A stretch of 64,000 nucleotides of DNA from Emmonsiellopsis sp. PD_33. Taxonomy: Eukaryota > Ascomycota > Eurotiomycetes > Onygenales > Ajellomycetaceae. Positions within the stretch are counted from its first letter, which is position 1, and the number at the start of each line of letters is the position of its first letter. Location of the stretch: contig JANTQF010000058.1 of NCBI GenBank assembly GCA_032988165.1, positions 84,753 to 148,752 on the forward strand, given 5' to 3'. Of the stretch, positions 1 through 11,542 are shown piece by piece. The notes beneath the pieces are model-generated. The model was given only the letters and a program-made list of their open reading frames with translations. It was not told where the DNA came from and did no database searches. The translations under genes and the position numbers were made by a program.

Positions 1-769
1 CGTAAATAGTTCCTTATCTACATCAGCAAAAACCTTTTTAACATCCCGATATGCCTTTTCAAAACGGCTTTCTTGCTCCTTTAGGAGGTCCTGATGGTCT
101 GCTGTATAAGCATAAGGGATAGCTTTCTTGTCGAAGGTATTCCACCTTCCAGAGATAGCCGGGGGTAGAGGAGGGCAGCAGAGAGCTAGGTCGGAATCAC
201 TTGAGCTCTCGCCCTTGAGATGCTTAGGCCAGATAAGGGGTATAGAGTCGTCAAAGTCTTGGCGTGAGGGCCATACGGTTTGCCAGAGGGAGAATTTTTC
301 TCGGGTTTCCTCTGCAAAGCAGAAGTATGCGGCATATAATGCTTGAGTAGCGATATCTTCTGGGAATTTCTTTCTGAATGCCGATGGTATGTGCTCAATC
401 GTCAGCATTGCCTTGATTGGAACGGTGAGGATAACCTCGCTCGCCTAGAAGGACATGTTAATATAAATTATTTCCATAAAACAATAAAAAACAAAACTTA
501 TGAATAGAGCCAACATGTTTTTCAAAACGTTTTAATGGGAGGAGGTGAGAAAGAGAAATATGACACAAGATATCAAAGAAATGAGGAATTCAGGGGTCGC
601 ATTCAGGGGCATATGGACTGCATACGTTGATGTTTCTTTGGGCCGCCATCCCGACTCCCTGGCCAGGAAATCTTGTTGGAGCAACGCCATTGACCTCAAT
701 TTTTTGAGATTTTGCCCATTCTGTAAACGCCTCATGCTCTGGGCCGGCGGAGCTGGTCCCTTTCACCAT
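1..769 (-). CDS. SET-domain protein lysine methyltransferase-like, 3' end cut off by window edge
   Basis: Two exons are visible: 769-626 (48 codons, ATG at 769) and 444-1, which runs off the window. The intron (625-445) has a GTATGC donor and TAG acceptor and keeps the frame. The first exon ends in the pattern FPGQGVGMAAQRNIN, the start of a SET fold of the SETD6/RKM type (G-x-G motif after a hydrophobic strand). It continues with ASEVILTVP and then the helical insert typical of this class (LPPAISGRW, ending KKVFADVDKELF). The catalytic NH/Y motifs would lie beyond base 1 and cannot be seen. These enzymes normally methylate lysines of ribosomal or other non-histone proteins. The gene is divergent from COQ4 with a shared 383-bp upstream region. 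The family call is good; the substrate is unknown. Confidence 0.72.
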
Positions 770-1152
770 ATCTTGGCTGGGGTGGGCGGGTTATTGGGGG
801 TCGGAATGAAGCGAAGTAGTGGTCAATTAGGGATTAGAAATTGCGCCTCCATAGTGAAAAGTCAAGCAGATAGTAGTGTACACGCCGCGATAGTATGCAA
901 TTGATGGTCTAGACATTTTCATGAAACTAGAGACGGTGGAAGACAGCCGGCTCGAAATTTTGATGTCGGTTCCTGGTTGTAGGAGAGACCACGTGATGCG
1001 GGTTGCGAAACCGGAACAACCTCCGCCAACATCAGCTCTTCGTCCCTTCAATCTAAGCACGGTGATATCAACCAGCATCTTACGGGCTCCGGCTCAATTG
1101 CTTCTCTGAGCCAGACTGCCATGGTCCGTACGGCGTCGCCTTTGCAATCACA
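770..1152. promoter_or_regulatory. Shared divergent promoter region, SET gene / COQ4
   Basis: These 383 bp separate the start codons of the SET-domain gene (minus) and COQ4 (plus). No convincing TATA box or known operator is seen. It must contain both promoters, so the call is positional only. Confidence 0.5.
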
Positions 1153-2111
1153 ATGACAACTGTTGCCAAACAAGGTGTGCGTGCTGCACGAGCGCTCGGA
1201 AACGCACGCCCAAGCAGCCATGTCTCAAGGGGATTCTCCGTACTCAACCGGCCACCACCCAATTACCCCGGCCATATCCCACTTACATTTATTGAACGCA
1301 AAGCCCTTGCGATCGGATCAGCAGTTGGATCCTTGGTGAATCCTAGACGGGGAGGTGTGTACATTAAATCCCTTGACCTCTACCTCCCTCTTCGCTTATC
1401 TAGATCACCCCAGTATTTATTGTAAATCATAGATTCTAACAAACATGCCACAAACAAACAGACCTAATCGCCTCCCTCGGTGAAGCAACCGCCACCCCCT
1501 TCTTCATCTACCGTCTGCGCGACGCCATGCTCTCAGATCCCACGGGCCGCCGCATCCTCCGAGACCGTCCCCGCATCACATCCAAAACGCTCGACGTTGA
1601 ATACCTTCGTACCCTGCCGGCCAACAGCGTCGGACGGGTCTATGTCGGCTGGTTGGACAGAGAGGGTGTGAGCCCGGACACGCGCAATAATGTCCAATAC
1701 ATCGACGACGAGGAATGCGCATACGTCATGCAGCGGTATCGCGAATGTCACGATTTCTACCACGCCGTCACGGGCCTGCCGGTTATGGTTGAGGGAGAGG
1801 TTGCGCTCAAGGCCTTTGAGTTTTTGAACACACTGTTGCCTATGACGGGGCTTAGTATGTTTGCGGTCATGAGGTTGAAGCCGGCGGAGCGGGAGAGGTT
1901 TTTTAAGTTGCATTTGCCGTGGGCGGTTAAGAGTGGGTTGGGGAGTAAGGAGGTTATTAATGTTTATTGGGAGGAGCAGTTGGAGAGGGATGTGGATGAG
2001 TTGAGGGAAGAGTTGGGGATTGAGAAACCGCCGGATTTGAGGGAGATAAGGAGGATGGTTCGACAGCAGAAGAAGGCCGAGGAGGCGGCGAAGCGGGGGC
2101 AGGCTCATTGA
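1153..2111 (+). CDS. COQ4: Ubiquinone biosynthesis protein COQ4, mitochondrial
   Basis: Two exons, 1153-1354 and 1462-2111, with an intron from GTGTGT to CAG and a TTCTAAC branch site, give 283 residues. COQ4 is a matrix-side inner-membrane protein that organises the coenzyme Q biosynthetic complex and acts at the C1 decarboxylation/hydroxylation step. The N-terminus is basic and Ser/Ala-rich, as expected for a mitochondrial presequence. It is followed by the conserved PNYPGHIPLT and LRDAMLSDPTGRRILRDRP blocks. The zinc ligand motif H-D-x-x-H-x11-E is intact at H164, D165, H168 and E180. The C-terminal INVYWEEQLE helix and charged tail are also present. Length and motif spacing match the family closely. 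It is convergent with the PDCD5-like gene downstream. Confidence 0.96.
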
Positions 2112-2498
2112 ATGGGGGGTTTTGAGGTATTGATGATTGATGTAATAATATATACTAACCGTGTACTATAGGGTGGATGTGCATTACCGGGGGAGTTTTG
2201 GGAGTTATCATGTATTAGATTTTGTCTTGTTTCATCTTGGGAAAATATATGGGAATGTAGCCACTCATTCGATGTATAGGGAGTTCTCAGCTCCAGTCCA
2301 CACAGGCCAACAGCATTTCCGCAGCCCGTAGCATTGGGATATCACCAATCGAACACCACAAAAGAAAGGTCATATGCGCCACGAAGGCGAAAACACCCCC
2401 CTTCCCGAGACCTAATGTCCCCCTCCCTCATACCCCAACCTCAAAAGAGTAATCATCAATTCGTCATTTTTATCAATTCCTCCCCCCTAACGTATCCC
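2112..2498. other. Convergent intergenic region COQ4 / PDCD5-like
   Basis: These 387 bp lie between two converging stop codons and must hold both 3' ends. No gene or repeat is seen. Confidence 0.5.
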
Positions 2499-3249
2499 TC
2501 ACAAATCCAACAAGTCATCGTCATCATCCCATCCCCCCTTCCTCCGACTAATCACAATCTTCTCCTCCTCCTTATTCTCCGCAACAGCATTGAGAAGCTC
2601 CTTCAGCTGATCCTCTGTGACCTTTGCCCGCAGCTGGCCCGATCGCGCCAGCATGATAAGTCTGTTCTCGATATCGGTTGCGCGGGACTCTTTGACCATG
2701 CGGATCCGGCCCAGACGGTCTGCGGCTTCTGGGAGGAGGATTTGAGAGAGGATGGCTTGACGGGCATCGGCTATTTTGTGGTCATATGTTATTTCAATCA
2801 GTTCGTTTATGATGCTAACTTCAGTTTGTCTGTTTGTTCGCCTATTGCTGTTCCATGCGTGGGCTGTCCATCCTGACGCCGCCGTGGTTGTGCGGAAACG
2901 GCCTTGTGAAAAAGGCATGGAATGCTGGCTGGAGGGGGTGTGGTATTATCTAACCTTCCTGTTGTCTGTTATTGTACGCAATAACACCTGTTAGCAAATA
3001 TAGCTGAAATCGACGGCATATGGTTCAACTGACTGTCTCTGGTCTTCCTGGCTGGCGCCTTCGCCTGGGCCTCCGCTGCGGCCTGCTTGCCCCTGGAGCT
3101 GCGCGAGACGGGCTTTTCTGATCTACCGGTAGACAGCAAGGTTAGAGGGGTTGCTTCCAATAGATGCAGCAGACATAGTGGTTCCTGGAAAATGAGGCTC
3201 CTGCGCCGGCGATGCTTGTTCATACCTCTTCGAGCTCGGCGTCGGCCAT
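2499..3249 (-). CDS. PDCD5: PDCD5 / TFAR19-family DNA-binding protein, four exons with an 11-nt microexon
   Basis: The gene is complement of 3249-3226, 3122-3034, 2965-2955 and 2770-2499, giving 131 residues. Exon 1 encodes MADAELEE and exon 2 IRKARLAQLQGQ followed by a Gly-rich stretch. The 11-nt exon supplies parts of four codons, giving Q-Q-E-A, and exon 4 runs from DARQAILSQILLPEAADRLGR to an acidic WDDDDDLLDL end. All introns start GT and end AG (103, 68 and 184 nt), and the frame works only with the microexon included. The family is a small three-helix-bundle protein linked to apoptosis in animals, with a poorly defined nuclear role in fungi. The assembled protein matches the usual 120-135 residue length. 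Without the microexon, exons 2 and 4 cannot be joined in frame. Confidence 0.92.
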
Positions 3250-4848
3250 CGCTGCTTAGCTATGTGGCGGCGATAATGATGATGGCACAGTGGAAAGGTA
3301 TTGGGTACTAGATTCTGCAAAATGTTTACAGAAGCGGGAGGGATGCTCGTTGGTATAGATATCTGGTAGAGGAGTGGATGAAGGGTGTAGCTATGAGTTG
3401 AGATGTTGATATGGAATTGATTATTGAAGCCCCTCACAACAATTTGACAGACCCCGCGATTGGTTTATGTAAGTCAATCCTTGATGTTTAGCGGGGGTCC
3501 GAGGGTTTAGGGCAATAGTTGGTTAAAGCTTTAACTAAATTTAACTAAACTCACCTCCGTTTAGGGATAGACAGCGCTAAGATCTCCCCGATTTAGGGCT
3601 TCGGGTGGGGAACCGGAACCGGGACCACATACTTCCGATATATCAACCACCCAGCAACAAACAACTTGATCAACGGCTTCACAAAGCAACGAGACAACAA
3701 GATGAGCACCCTTTCCATGCAGCCTATGAAGACATATACAGGCAAGTCCTTCAGTGAACTATGTTTCAAAGACAATCCTACGCAACCTATTATTCCAACA
3801 GTTGGCCCATATCCTCATGTATCCTTGTCTAGTCGAGGCGCACAACAACGAAGGCAATGCAAAATACCTTGACAAAGCATAATGTTGGGAAACTTCTCTA
3901 TGTTACGATATCACACTGATTTCACGATGCCGAAACTGTCTTCTGTCTCTGGCTGTCATACAGTCAGGAGTCCATTTTTTTCTACATTTCCCACACCCGG
4001 TCATAATTCTATTGCAATACACTTTCAACATCCCAAACCCCGGTTGAGGGAAGGGGAAAGACGAGATGCAGGATACATTCTGCTCAAGGACTATTTCCGC
4101 TATCTATTATACCCCATTTGGTTGCTCTGATATCCTTCACCTGTTTGATGTTACTTTGATACGAAACTCGGCTGAAAGGTTCCCGAATTGTAGCAATGAC
4201 CATACAGTACCGCCTCCTTGCACGATTGCTAGGGAAAACCAAAGGGAATTTAAACAAGGCCGTCTACATTTAGCTTCCACAGTGCTTTGACCATATCTTT
4301 TGATACGGTTGTTGTTTCTTGTGTGGGATGTTATCTCATTGATACCTGCCGCTCATGCATTGGGGTTTGACCGCCACCATGACATCGATCCTACCGCTGC
4401 TCTCTTCTTTTAGCTGCTTGTACCCTCCAGTCACGCTGTCTCCTACATTCAGAAGATTTACGTAAAGATGCGGGACCAAGGCAGATTGTTGAGGAGTTGT
4501 GTCCCGCCTCCGCCAGTGTTGTTATACTTATGATCACACCTTGGTTCGCTATCATTAAGGTGTGCAGGAGCCTTATCTCCCAGTTCGCAGGGTTTTGGCG
4601 TTCTTCCACGACCTTCACTTTCATAATGCTCATTTTTCTATGATTCCAACGGACGTTGATGAGTTATTGGTGCATAATGGCTCCTCGTCCAAACTACGCT
4701 AATACTGTTAGGTTGGCAAAGATGCTATTTTTCTTGTTATTGACGCTCTACCAAATATCCAAAACAGCTATACACATGAGATAGGGGGTGAAATAGAAAA
4801 CCGGGTATTATTACGTTCTGTGTGGCGAGGATGATGCTCCTCGACATC
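3250..4848. other. Intergenic region, no supported gene
   Basis: This 1.6-kb gap separates the PDCD5-like start from the 3' end of the 928-residue gene. Open frames here are short and resemble nothing I know. A 14-bp palindrome GTTAAAGCTTTAAC lies at 3522-3535 beside TTTAACTAAA repeats. No RNA gene was seen. Confidence 0.45.
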
Positions 4849-7800
4849 TCACCCACAACCTCCACAACCACCACATCCGCCTCCCCCATCCCCACCACCG
4901 CCATCACCACCATCACCACCACCCCCGTCTCCGTCCCCGTTCCCATCTCCATCATTTCGACCCCCACATGCGGCCCCGCACCCTGAGCCGCAGGTATTAG
5001 CAGTGCATGCACTCGCACATGTAATCCCCGAACATAATGCTCCAGCTATAACCGCCAAAGCACCGAAAACAAGAAACCCACTTCCCATACTAGTATTTGC
5101 CTTCCCAGAGAGTCCCTCTCGTTCCTCGATGTCGACATCTGCCCTCTCCATCTGCCGATCACGCCGTCGCTCGTACATTTGGATTTTCTTCTTGCGCGAC
5201 AAGTTTATCGCCCATTTAGCAATGAAATACTCCTGGTAAGAACCTCGTTGGCCATACGGCTGCGCGCGATGAATCCCGCCTAGCTTCAGTTGGTCTAGTT
5301 GCGGGTTCTCATGCTGTTCGTGAATCCACGCTGTGGTTTCTTGGAAGGCTTTGTGCTGGTTCATTGCTGCTGCTGCGCGAATTAGAGCGTCATGCGCGCT
5401 TAGGACTGTTAGTCGGTTGCGCATCCATTCTTCATCCGTGAGCACCTGGGGTGGAGGGCGTTCATTTAGCTCCAATTCTAGATTCGGTGATGGGGCGTAC
5501 ATGAACCTGTCCCTGGATAGGTGATGGGAAATAATCGACCACGAGTCGAACGGGAAGGCCCAGACATGTTTTGCTAGATTGCAATCTTCCCCACATTTTG
5601 CTGGGTATTGGTTGAATGCTTCTGTGCAGTCCCACGGGAATATGTCTTGGAAGGGGTAGATTGGGCCCCCGAATGTGCCCCAGTCGTACCAATATTCTTG
5701 GAGTGTGTCGATGATATCCGCGTCGTCGATCCGGCCGAAACGGAACTTTTGCAGGTATTCTTCTGTCAGTCCTCGGGGAACGTCGAATTTGTTCCGTATC
5801 TTCCCTGTTGCTGGTTCCGCAGGGCGGCATACGAAGCTCATTAGGTATAACGGGTTCATATCGGCGGTGACAGGAACTAGAGGGCCAAATAGCTCTGTGT
5901 CAATGAGCGAATTACAGAAGTTCTGGCAGTGGTTGGTCTTCGGATTCCAGGTTAGGTTCGTGTTTGGATTTAGAAGTTTATGGACGATACTCTCGAGGTA
6001 TACTCTTAGCTGGGGATTAATCAGGTCTTGAAGCTTGGATAGAAGGTTTGCCAATGCTGCCTCAAGGTTGCCGCCCTTCTCGGACTGTTGAGAGGCCGAT
6101 ACCAAACCACGGATAATTTCCAGCTCAAGCTCTCTGTTCGACACCCCAGAAAATGGCGCCCCTACAACTTGCTTCATCACCACTTTGATCCGCCTTTGTT
6201 TCGCTGGCATTCGAGCTTTTGACCAGAGGCTTCGAATTGCCCCGCCGGTAAGGGTGAGGCTGCGACTCTCATGTGTCTCCGTCGCCGCTTGGAAGTTTGT
6301 CGGTTCTCTAATCGTTACAAGGGCGCCTTCTTTGGAACTGCTCAGGGGCAAAAAAAGTTAGTTAAAGGCTAACGGTGTCGGTATTGATATACACTTACTT
6401 CGCAGCTCCATTCTCAATTATGAGAGGGCCAATGCGCAAGGCCATATGTACATTCCCGAATGGATTCTCCTCAGCCTTGAGTCTCAGCGAAGGAGGAAGG
6501 GCTTCTTCCACTTCAGTCCCTGCGCGAGGGTTTAATAATCTAGCCGTTGGGTTTTCAGGGCCATGATTTGGACCAATTGCAAGCCTGGCATGTTCAGTTC
6601 GCGGGGCTACGAGAGTTTTCCAATCTTTAACTTCAGCTGCCCTCAAGCTTCCGTGTAAGCTGCGCCGTCGGATGGCGTTTCCAAGACCTCTTCCCATTTT
6701 GCGGTACTTCGACTCCAGACCCTTTCCCGTTTCGAGGTACTTCGACTCGTGACCCCTTCCCATTTCGCGGTATTTTGACTCCGCCACGGAGTGTATAAAC
6801 CCATCATAGGGTTTAAATTTGTTGGATGGATCGCTATCGATTAGGCCGGTCAAGGGACAGTGTCTGTGGATTTTGACGTAGCCACTGTCTCCATAATGGT
6901 CGGCTCTATAGCAACTTTCGCAGATACATTCTAGTCTCTTCCGGGTGTTTGATGGCGTGACTGGCTCCATTCTGATCTTGCGGAAGAAGCTTCCATGGAT
7001 AACGTCGCCGCATGATAAGCATTCAAGGGGTGCGAATTTCGGTGTATCGTTTGTTGATCTGCCGCCGCTGACAGTTCCTTTTAGGACGACTATAATTTCG
7101 AGTCAGGGCTCTCATTCATAGGTAGTATTGTTTCCATCTATGGGGGATTGGCTTACGCTGAGGAATAGTTGAGTGTTTGAAGGGCAGATTGCCCTGTGGT
7201 GGCCTGTGTTCGATGATCTTCTCGATATCAAGAAGTGCTGTATACACAATAGGCATCAGACACCATTCCACCAGACATTGAGTTTTTGACTGAAAAACTT
7301 ACAAGCACTCTGTAGGAGTAGCTTTGCCCGCCGTTCTACGCGGTTCGTGGTCATGTACCCTAATTCGTATAACGTTAATAACGTCCGAAGAATCCTATAG
7401 ATAATGCTGACCTTCTTCTGCGGTAGCTCTGATATCACCCTTAATCGAAGTAAGGGTATGGTCGATAACCATATTCTGCGTGAGGTTTCGTATTGATTCC
7501 TCATAGGACCGCTGCTCTGTATTTAACCCGCCATCTGATCTCCATCTTGAATGATCCCGAGCTTCATAGCCAGTTAGTTATCAGTACCAGAAAGAGGGTA
7601 CATTCTAAATATACTTACCAACGCTGTTGGCAAATTCTCTTGGGCCCTTGTTTACTTGGTCGATAAATGTATCGAACCCGTGAATAAAATTGTCTGTCTC
7701 GGCCTCCAATTCAACATGGCTGAATGACGGATCTTGCCAATGCTGTAGTGTCAGTAGGATGGCTTCCAGCTCCATTTTTGCGCCATCCCAGTACATCTGC

Positions 7801-7937
7801 TCTAGCTCTTGCAATAGTTTCTCCTTGACGTCTCCGCCATCGGCCTCAAACTGCCATGGCACATCGGTTGCTGCCGTGTTATTACTGGGCGGTGGTTTCG
7901 ACCGAAGGGACCTCATTGGAAGCGTAAAGCGAGCCAT
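4849..7937 (-). CDS. Fungal hypothetical protein with Cys-pair region, NHCQ motif, membrane segment and Cys/Gly-rich tail (928 aa)
   Basis: Six exons, complement of 7937-7619, 7561-7412, 7359-7303, 7237-7157, 7089-6399 and 6337-4849, join in frame through GT-AG introns of 52-68 nt. No named family is recognised with certainty. Residues 1-200 are helical and acidic. A cysteine cluster (CLSC, then CICESC and HRHC) near residues 215-280 could bind zinc. Three tandem 11-residue ESKY repeats occupy 306-338. A motif NHCQNFC at 568-574 resembles the nucleophile motif of LRAT/PPPDE-type papain-fold enzymes, which is an inference. A hydrophobic segment at about 853-875 precedes Cys pairs and a tail of G/D/C repeats ending CGGCGGCG. 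Such tails are common in fungal glycine-rich-domain proteins. The neighbouring divergent gene encodes a GRDP domain, so the two may be functionally linked. Confidence 0.75.
6683..6781 (-). repeat. Three tandem 33-bp coding repeats (ESKY-type, 11 residues each)
   Basis: Inside the 928-residue gene the protein reads ESKYREMGRGH, ESKYLETGKGL, ESKYRKMGRGL, three adjacent 11-residue units in one frame. The DNA units are similar enough to be an in-frame minisatellite. Confidence 0.85.
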
Positions 7938-8382
7938 ATTGACGAGACCGATGCTTCAAATGTTGTGATAGAATAGAAGAAGGAGAAAGTCCCCTAAATT
8001 GGCTGTCGTTGTTCGAACACGCCGATTACAATGCTCTGAGAGCCCCGGGTTTCCCGGGGTTGAAGGCGCCTCGCGCTGATTTGTATCTTTCTCCCACAGC
8101 ACGCGCCATGACAGCCTCCATACCTTCACATACACCAGGAGGGAATGTTGTTGATGGCGTTTTCGAAGGCAGATTCTAATTTTTGAGTCGCTTATAAACC
8201 GGGCAATGATTGGGCGCAGCTAGTCGGATACGAGAGACAAGGCAGATTCGGATGAACTACCCTCCACCCCCAAGGGAAATCGCTTAACATAACCACAGAG
8301 TATATTTATCAAGGACCAGACGTCTGCTGTGGTGGGATTTGTTTTGCCTGATGAGCATCGCAAAAGTTTCTTCGCCGCCATC
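7938..8382. promoter_or_regulatory. Divergent upstream region between the two glycine-rich-domain-type genes
   Basis: About 445 bp lie between the start of the minus-strand 928-residue gene and the chosen ATG of the plus-strand GRDP gene. It includes the self-complementary run CCCGGGTTTCCCGGGG near 8044. No TATA box is obvious. The call is positional. Confidence 0.4.
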
Positions 8383-10031
8383 ATGAACTCCGCAGTAAAT
8401 ATCAGCCGAGCGTTCGTTCACCAGTTCGTTGACCACGACGTCGGGGGCAATGATCCTGAATTGCACAATCCGTCCGAGTTTGCTGGCGTTATTCCACCGC
8501 CTCCAGAGCTCTTTGGGACCCTGTCTGGAACCGCGATTCATCTAGCCGGGGGAAGACCAATATTGCCCACCGTCTCCGAGTGTGCTGTCCATCTGGAGCT
8601 GCTGCAGGCGCTGTATATGCTTCGTCGTCGAGTCCTTCAGTCTAAAGACCTGGACAATTCGTTTGAGATAGTCCCGCACCCGAAAACAGTCAAACAATAT
8701 ACATATTCTCAGGGGCATCGAACATCATTCCAGAAAGTGAAAATCAAAGATGCCACATATGTGGACCGTCGGAAAAGCAAATGGCCAGCATTTGTCGATT
8801 TTGCTGTGATGAGGTTTATCCACTGGGTGGAGATTGCCGATGCGGAATTATTGAAGGGGGAAAATGAAGGAGACGACGACGTCAACCTCATCGTCCCACC
8901 ACTGGGTGAGTCTGTTGATGGGCTTTGATGTTCTCACGGTATGGATTGAAATGCTAATTTAACCAAGATATCTTGATGGTGTGGCATTCTTTCCTCCTGA
9001 ATCCACGGGATTTTGAATCCTACTGCAACCCGCGACGGCTACATAGCATTCGAAGCGTTCTATTTCCTTGGAAGATTATTGTAAGCCTCCTGATTCTACT
9101 TCTTTAAGGCTCGTGAGGACTTAATTTCAATATCTTTTCGTTCCCGCACACCCGCATATAAGCATACTAGTATCTATGTCAATATATGCTAACAAATAGC
9201 CGCTACTTTCTCTACCGACAGCACGAATCAATCGACTCGCAAACTTGGTCATTTAACCTCTCTGAAAAATATATCACAAAATTTACCACAGCTACTGGCC
9301 TTGATGTCGACTCAATTGAATTTTTAACACGAAATATGATACATCCCTTCGTCCGTTCCGTGGTCTTAAGGCTATCGTTTAGAAGAACTAATCCGGGCCC
9401 ACTCGATCCCGTCTCTAAAGAGCCATTTCAACTAAGTAAACGCACCCTAGGATTTTTCAGCAAGTGCTCTAAGATCTCAGATAAGGAAAACAGTATACAG
9501 ACGATTGGCGCCGCAGTCCATAGACAGTCTGAATTTGTCGACAAAATGGAAAAATTTCTATGGATCCATAGTCCAGGGGTATCGGGGACTCTGCGCCGCG
9601 CAATAGATCGGTACACAAAGTATCTCAAACTACTCAAACTCTACCGTGGAAAGATTCTTGTTCCCGAAAACGATATCGATCTTGCATGGCACACCCATCA
9701 ATGTTCGGCTGCGCGGTACCAGGCCGATACGATCGCCCTCGTCGGGGTTTATGTCAACCACAACGATAAGCTTGGGCGTGGAGTGCTACGTGACCAGCGA
9801 AACGTAACGGAACGATACTTCCGTATGCGATTCGGGCAAGAGTATCATGTTTGTCTTTGCTGGGAATGCCAATTGACTCTGTTGGAGGTGGAAAAATTGA
9901 ATCAGACCACCGTCAAGGAAAGTGATATTGAGGTCATTGCAAAGCGCGTTTCCTCGACGGCGAGATCCTACAGGAATGCCGAGCTTTGGAGGCGGGCTTG
10001 TGCCCGTGCTCAGCTAGTTGACGACGATTGA
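8383..10031 (+). CDS. Glycine-rich domain-containing (GRDP, DUF1399-like) protein without a glycine tail
   Basis: Three exons, 8383-8905, 8968-9080 and 9222-10031, give 481 residues. The ATG at 8383 (GCCATCATGA context) is the first in the frame; a non-ATG extension upstream is open but unlikely. The third exon is taken from the CAG before 9222 because a TGCTAAC branch site sits at 9188-9194 and the join gives FPWKIIHESIDSQTW, the expected family pattern. Diagnostic blocks are SECAVHLELLQALY, VDFAVMRFIHWVE, DILMVWHSFLLNP, DIDLAWHTHQC (363-373) and the RFGQEYHVCLCWEC cysteine motif (423-428). GRDP proteins are known in plants and fungi, and in plants they affect stress and growth. Their biochemical role is unclear. 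Most fungal members end in a Cys/Gly-rich tail, which is missing here but present on the divergent neighbour. Confidence 0.86.
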
Positions 10032-11542
10032 GTGGCCTTTGGATGAGTGGCTAATTATAATGTATGTTGGTCTGGTGGACCAGTGGTGGTAGATAATTCT
10101 TCGAGGTGGAACTGTATATATATTCTAACTCTTATTCATCGGCTCCAGTCATAGTGATGTAGCTCGCGATGTGGGACAAGATAAAGAGAAGTAGACAACA
10201 TAATTGAAGGCTCTCAGACGATGAATACATTAGCCATTCCCGGAGATGTTGTTAGAGTAGGGCAAGAAAAAGGGGTAAAATTGATATCACCTGACGCAGA
10301 CCTCGTCATGGGCATCCCATTCCCCCCTTTTCCTCAGCTCCGCAAAAGTAAGGTTAATTCCGCGAACGTTTCATTGCTAGGGGGGGAAGAAATATATACT
10401 ATCTTAACTATATTCCCACCGGTATCTGCCATGAATCTTGTTTTCTTTCGTTTCCTCTGTGATTTCCAAGCTACCTGCACCGATCAATACCGCTTTGGCG
10501 GTACAGGACGTACAAAGAGGAGTAGTAGTTCAAGGAGGATTTAGAACACTGTTAGATAATTTTCACGCATAGCACAATTCTCAGGTGGCTATCCTTTTAT
10601 TGTCCGGGGACGCTACATGTAGGTCCTCTTTATTTCAAACGAGACCCTCGACCTTTTTAAGAGCTGAGATGTAAAAAAAGCCAGGCAAGACACCATTAGT
10701 TTAATTTATAACAAATGGTACAAAAATGGTAAATAAGGGGCACATGCGGAAGCCGTATCCTGCAAGTCCTCACTGCTTCGAAAGTGTTGAGTCTTGAGAT
10801 TCCTAACAATCACTGTCAATCGGTGTTGATTCCCTATTTTTAGCTGCCCGAATGTCAGTTTTAAAGTTTCGGGCCGGTCCTAGTTCCCGGAAGCCCCAAC
10901 TTTAATTAAAGCCAAGGCATCCCGGCGTCGGCGAAGACCTTGATTTTCTGCGGGATTGTGGTTTTAAAGGTACTAGTCGTACCCAATCATTCTCCTCAAC
11001 TATTGAACTCATAAACAGCTCGCTTAGATATTGATCATATTGGCTGCACGTTCTCTCCTGAGTACTGGGCCCTCTAGGCCTGACCCTTGGATTGCAAGCC
11101 ACTGTATCCTGTTGAATGGAGAGCTCGAAGTAGAAATTATTTAAGGCGGATCCTTCTGGTGGAGAATTTCCATTATGTATAAAATTGAGGAGAGGGAAGA
11201 AGACTCAGTGGAACTGTTGTTTGAACGTTAGAGCTCTCCTTTGTTCCTCAAAAAGGTTGCACTTATATAACAATATGATCTATATCCCCTAGATTTGGCG
11301 ATTAGGAGTCATAGGCACTCATGACAATGTAGACACGATGTCAAGATAACATTTAATTGAGCGACCTCCCTCTCGCTAGCGTAGGGAGAGGAGATTCAGG
11401 GGAACTAATAGAGAAAGAAAATAAAAGAAAAGTACGTCATAGCAATAATCACTATCATATTCACAAATTAAGCAAGGGGTCTTGGGCCGTTTGAAAATCG
11501 TACGCGGGTTTTCCGTCCGATGTCCGCCAATTCATCCACAAA
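10032..11542. other. Convergent intergenic region, no supported gene
   Basis: This 1.5-kb stretch lies between the GRDP stop and the F-box-like stop. It contains short frames only (for example a 107-codon one at 10221-10544) with no recognisable motif, and a partial inverted repeat near 11366-11392. Confidence 0.45.

Noticed and set aside
8329..8382. An 18-codon upstream extension of the GRDP gene starting at GTG 8329.
   Set aside because: Fungal nuclear genes start at ATG, and 8383 is the first ATG in that frame.
9186..9221. Using ATG 9186 or the TAG at 9198-9200 as the start of the third GRDP exon.
   Set aside because: The first AG is only a few bases after the branch site. The CAG before 9222 gives the right phase and the expected protein pattern.
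10221..10544. A 107-codon plus-strand frame between the GRDP and F-box-like genes.
   Set aside because: No recognisable motif, no splice partner and an unremarkable start context; not enough to call a gene.
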